Shown one piece after another: positions 5,198 through 5,546 of a stretch of 5,546 bases of DNA. Below the pieces are notes generated by a model, which was given only the letters and a program-made list of their open reading frames with translations, did not search any database and was not told where the DNA came from. The DNA lies in NCBI GenBank assembly GCA_029260155.1, contig JAJDDU010000073.1:1-5546 (forward strand), in the 5' to 3' direction. A program made the position numbers and the translations under genes. Origin of the DNA: Phycisphaerae bacterium. GTDB taxonomy: Bacteria > Planctomycetota > Phycisphaerae > UBA1845. Every line of letters begins with the position of its first letter. Within the stretch, counting starts at the first letter, position 1.

Positions 5198-5546
5198 TCC
5201 GAAGACCACGGAGCCGTTCGGCGGCTGCTACGTGCCGGAACCGCTCGTCGCACCGCTTCGAGAGATCGCCGAAGCGTTCGCGCGCTACCGCAACGACCCC
5301 GATTTCACGCGTCGGCTCGACGGGCTCATGCGCGACTACGTCGGCAGGCCTACCGCACTGTACCTATCGAGAAGCCTATCCGAGCAAACTGGCCGGCGCA
5401 TTTACCTGAAGCGCGAAGACATGCTCCACGGCGGCGCTCACAAGACCAACAACACCGTCGGCCAAGGACTCCTGGCCCACACCATGGGCAAGAAGCGCCT
5501 CATCGCCGAGACCGGCGCCGGTCAGCACGGCGTCGCCACCGCGATG
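5190..5546 (+). CDS. trpB: Tryptophan synthase beta chain, N-terminal part (cut by window end)
   Basis: The first 119 codons are open to the window edge. TrpB is the PLP enzyme that condenses indole with serine to tryptophan in an alpha2-beta2 complex with TrpA. The sequence shows FGGCYVPEPL (10-19), YVGRPTAL (50-57), YLKREDMLHGGAHKTNN (72-88) with the Schiff-base lysine at Lys85 (Lys87 in E. coli), GQGLLA, and IAETGAGQHGVATAM (105-119) with catalytic Glu107 (Glu109 in E. coli). HGGAHKTN is the enteric-type wording; many other bacteria have HTGAHKIN. The start ATG overlaps the trpC end by 8 nt in another frame and has only a weak ribosome binding site, which suggests translational coupling to trpC. 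About 280 further residues and probably trpA lie to the right. Confidence 0.95.
   Translation, partial: MGDPKTTEPFGGCYVPEPLVAPLREIAEAFARYRNDPDFTRRLDGLMRDYVGRPTALYLSRSLSEQTGRRIYLKREDMLHGGAHKTNNTVGQGLLAHTMGKKRLIAETGAGQHGVATAM

Overview
The window holds the 5' end of a 23S rRNA gene on the minus strand and, diverging from it, the first five structural genes of a tryptophan operon on the plus strand: trpL-trpE-trpG-trpD-trpC-trpB'. trpB runs off the right edge. The DNA is fairly GC-rich and bacterial. The 23S gene has its own promoter and leader, with no 16S gene in the ~715 bp between the 23S 5' end and trpE. Such unlinked 23S genes are common in Planctomycetota and also occur in Deinococcota, some Chloroflexota and others. 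A planctomycete-like organism is my best guess, but it is only an inference. TrpE and TrpB look closest to the enteric (E. coli-like) forms, while trpG/trpD and trpC are unfused, unlike E. coli.

Layout. 1-296 (-): 23S rRNA domain I, truncated by the window edge. 297-664 (-): its transcribed leader, with a boxA, a boxB-like hairpin and a -35/-10 promoter with an AT-rich upstream tract. 665-836: divergent spacer with no recognisable gene. 837-1013 (+): trp control region, made of an extended -10 promoter, a 19-residue leader peptide with tandem Trp codons, mutually exclusive RNA hairpins and a rho-independent terminator. 1014-5546 (+): trpE, trpG, trpD, trpC and trpB. trpE/trpG and trpC/trpB overlap. 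trpG and trpD are separated by 77 nt holding a possible 24-codon ORF. trpD and trpC are separated by 124 nt that is mostly a long inverted repeat of REP/MITE type.

Together the genes convert chorismate to anthranilate (TrpE+TrpG), then phosphoribosyl-anthranilate (TrpD), and later CdRP to indole-3-glycerol phosphate (TrpC); TrpB joins indole to serine. The isomerase gene trpF is absent between trpC and trpB and must lie elsewhere if the pathway is complete. trpA is presumably just beyond the window.

The most interesting item is the trp leader. It is a full ribosome-mediated attenuator whose leader peptide appears to be translated from a leaderless or nearly leaderless transcript. I see no sign of a wholly new system; the novelty is in regulation and genome organisation.
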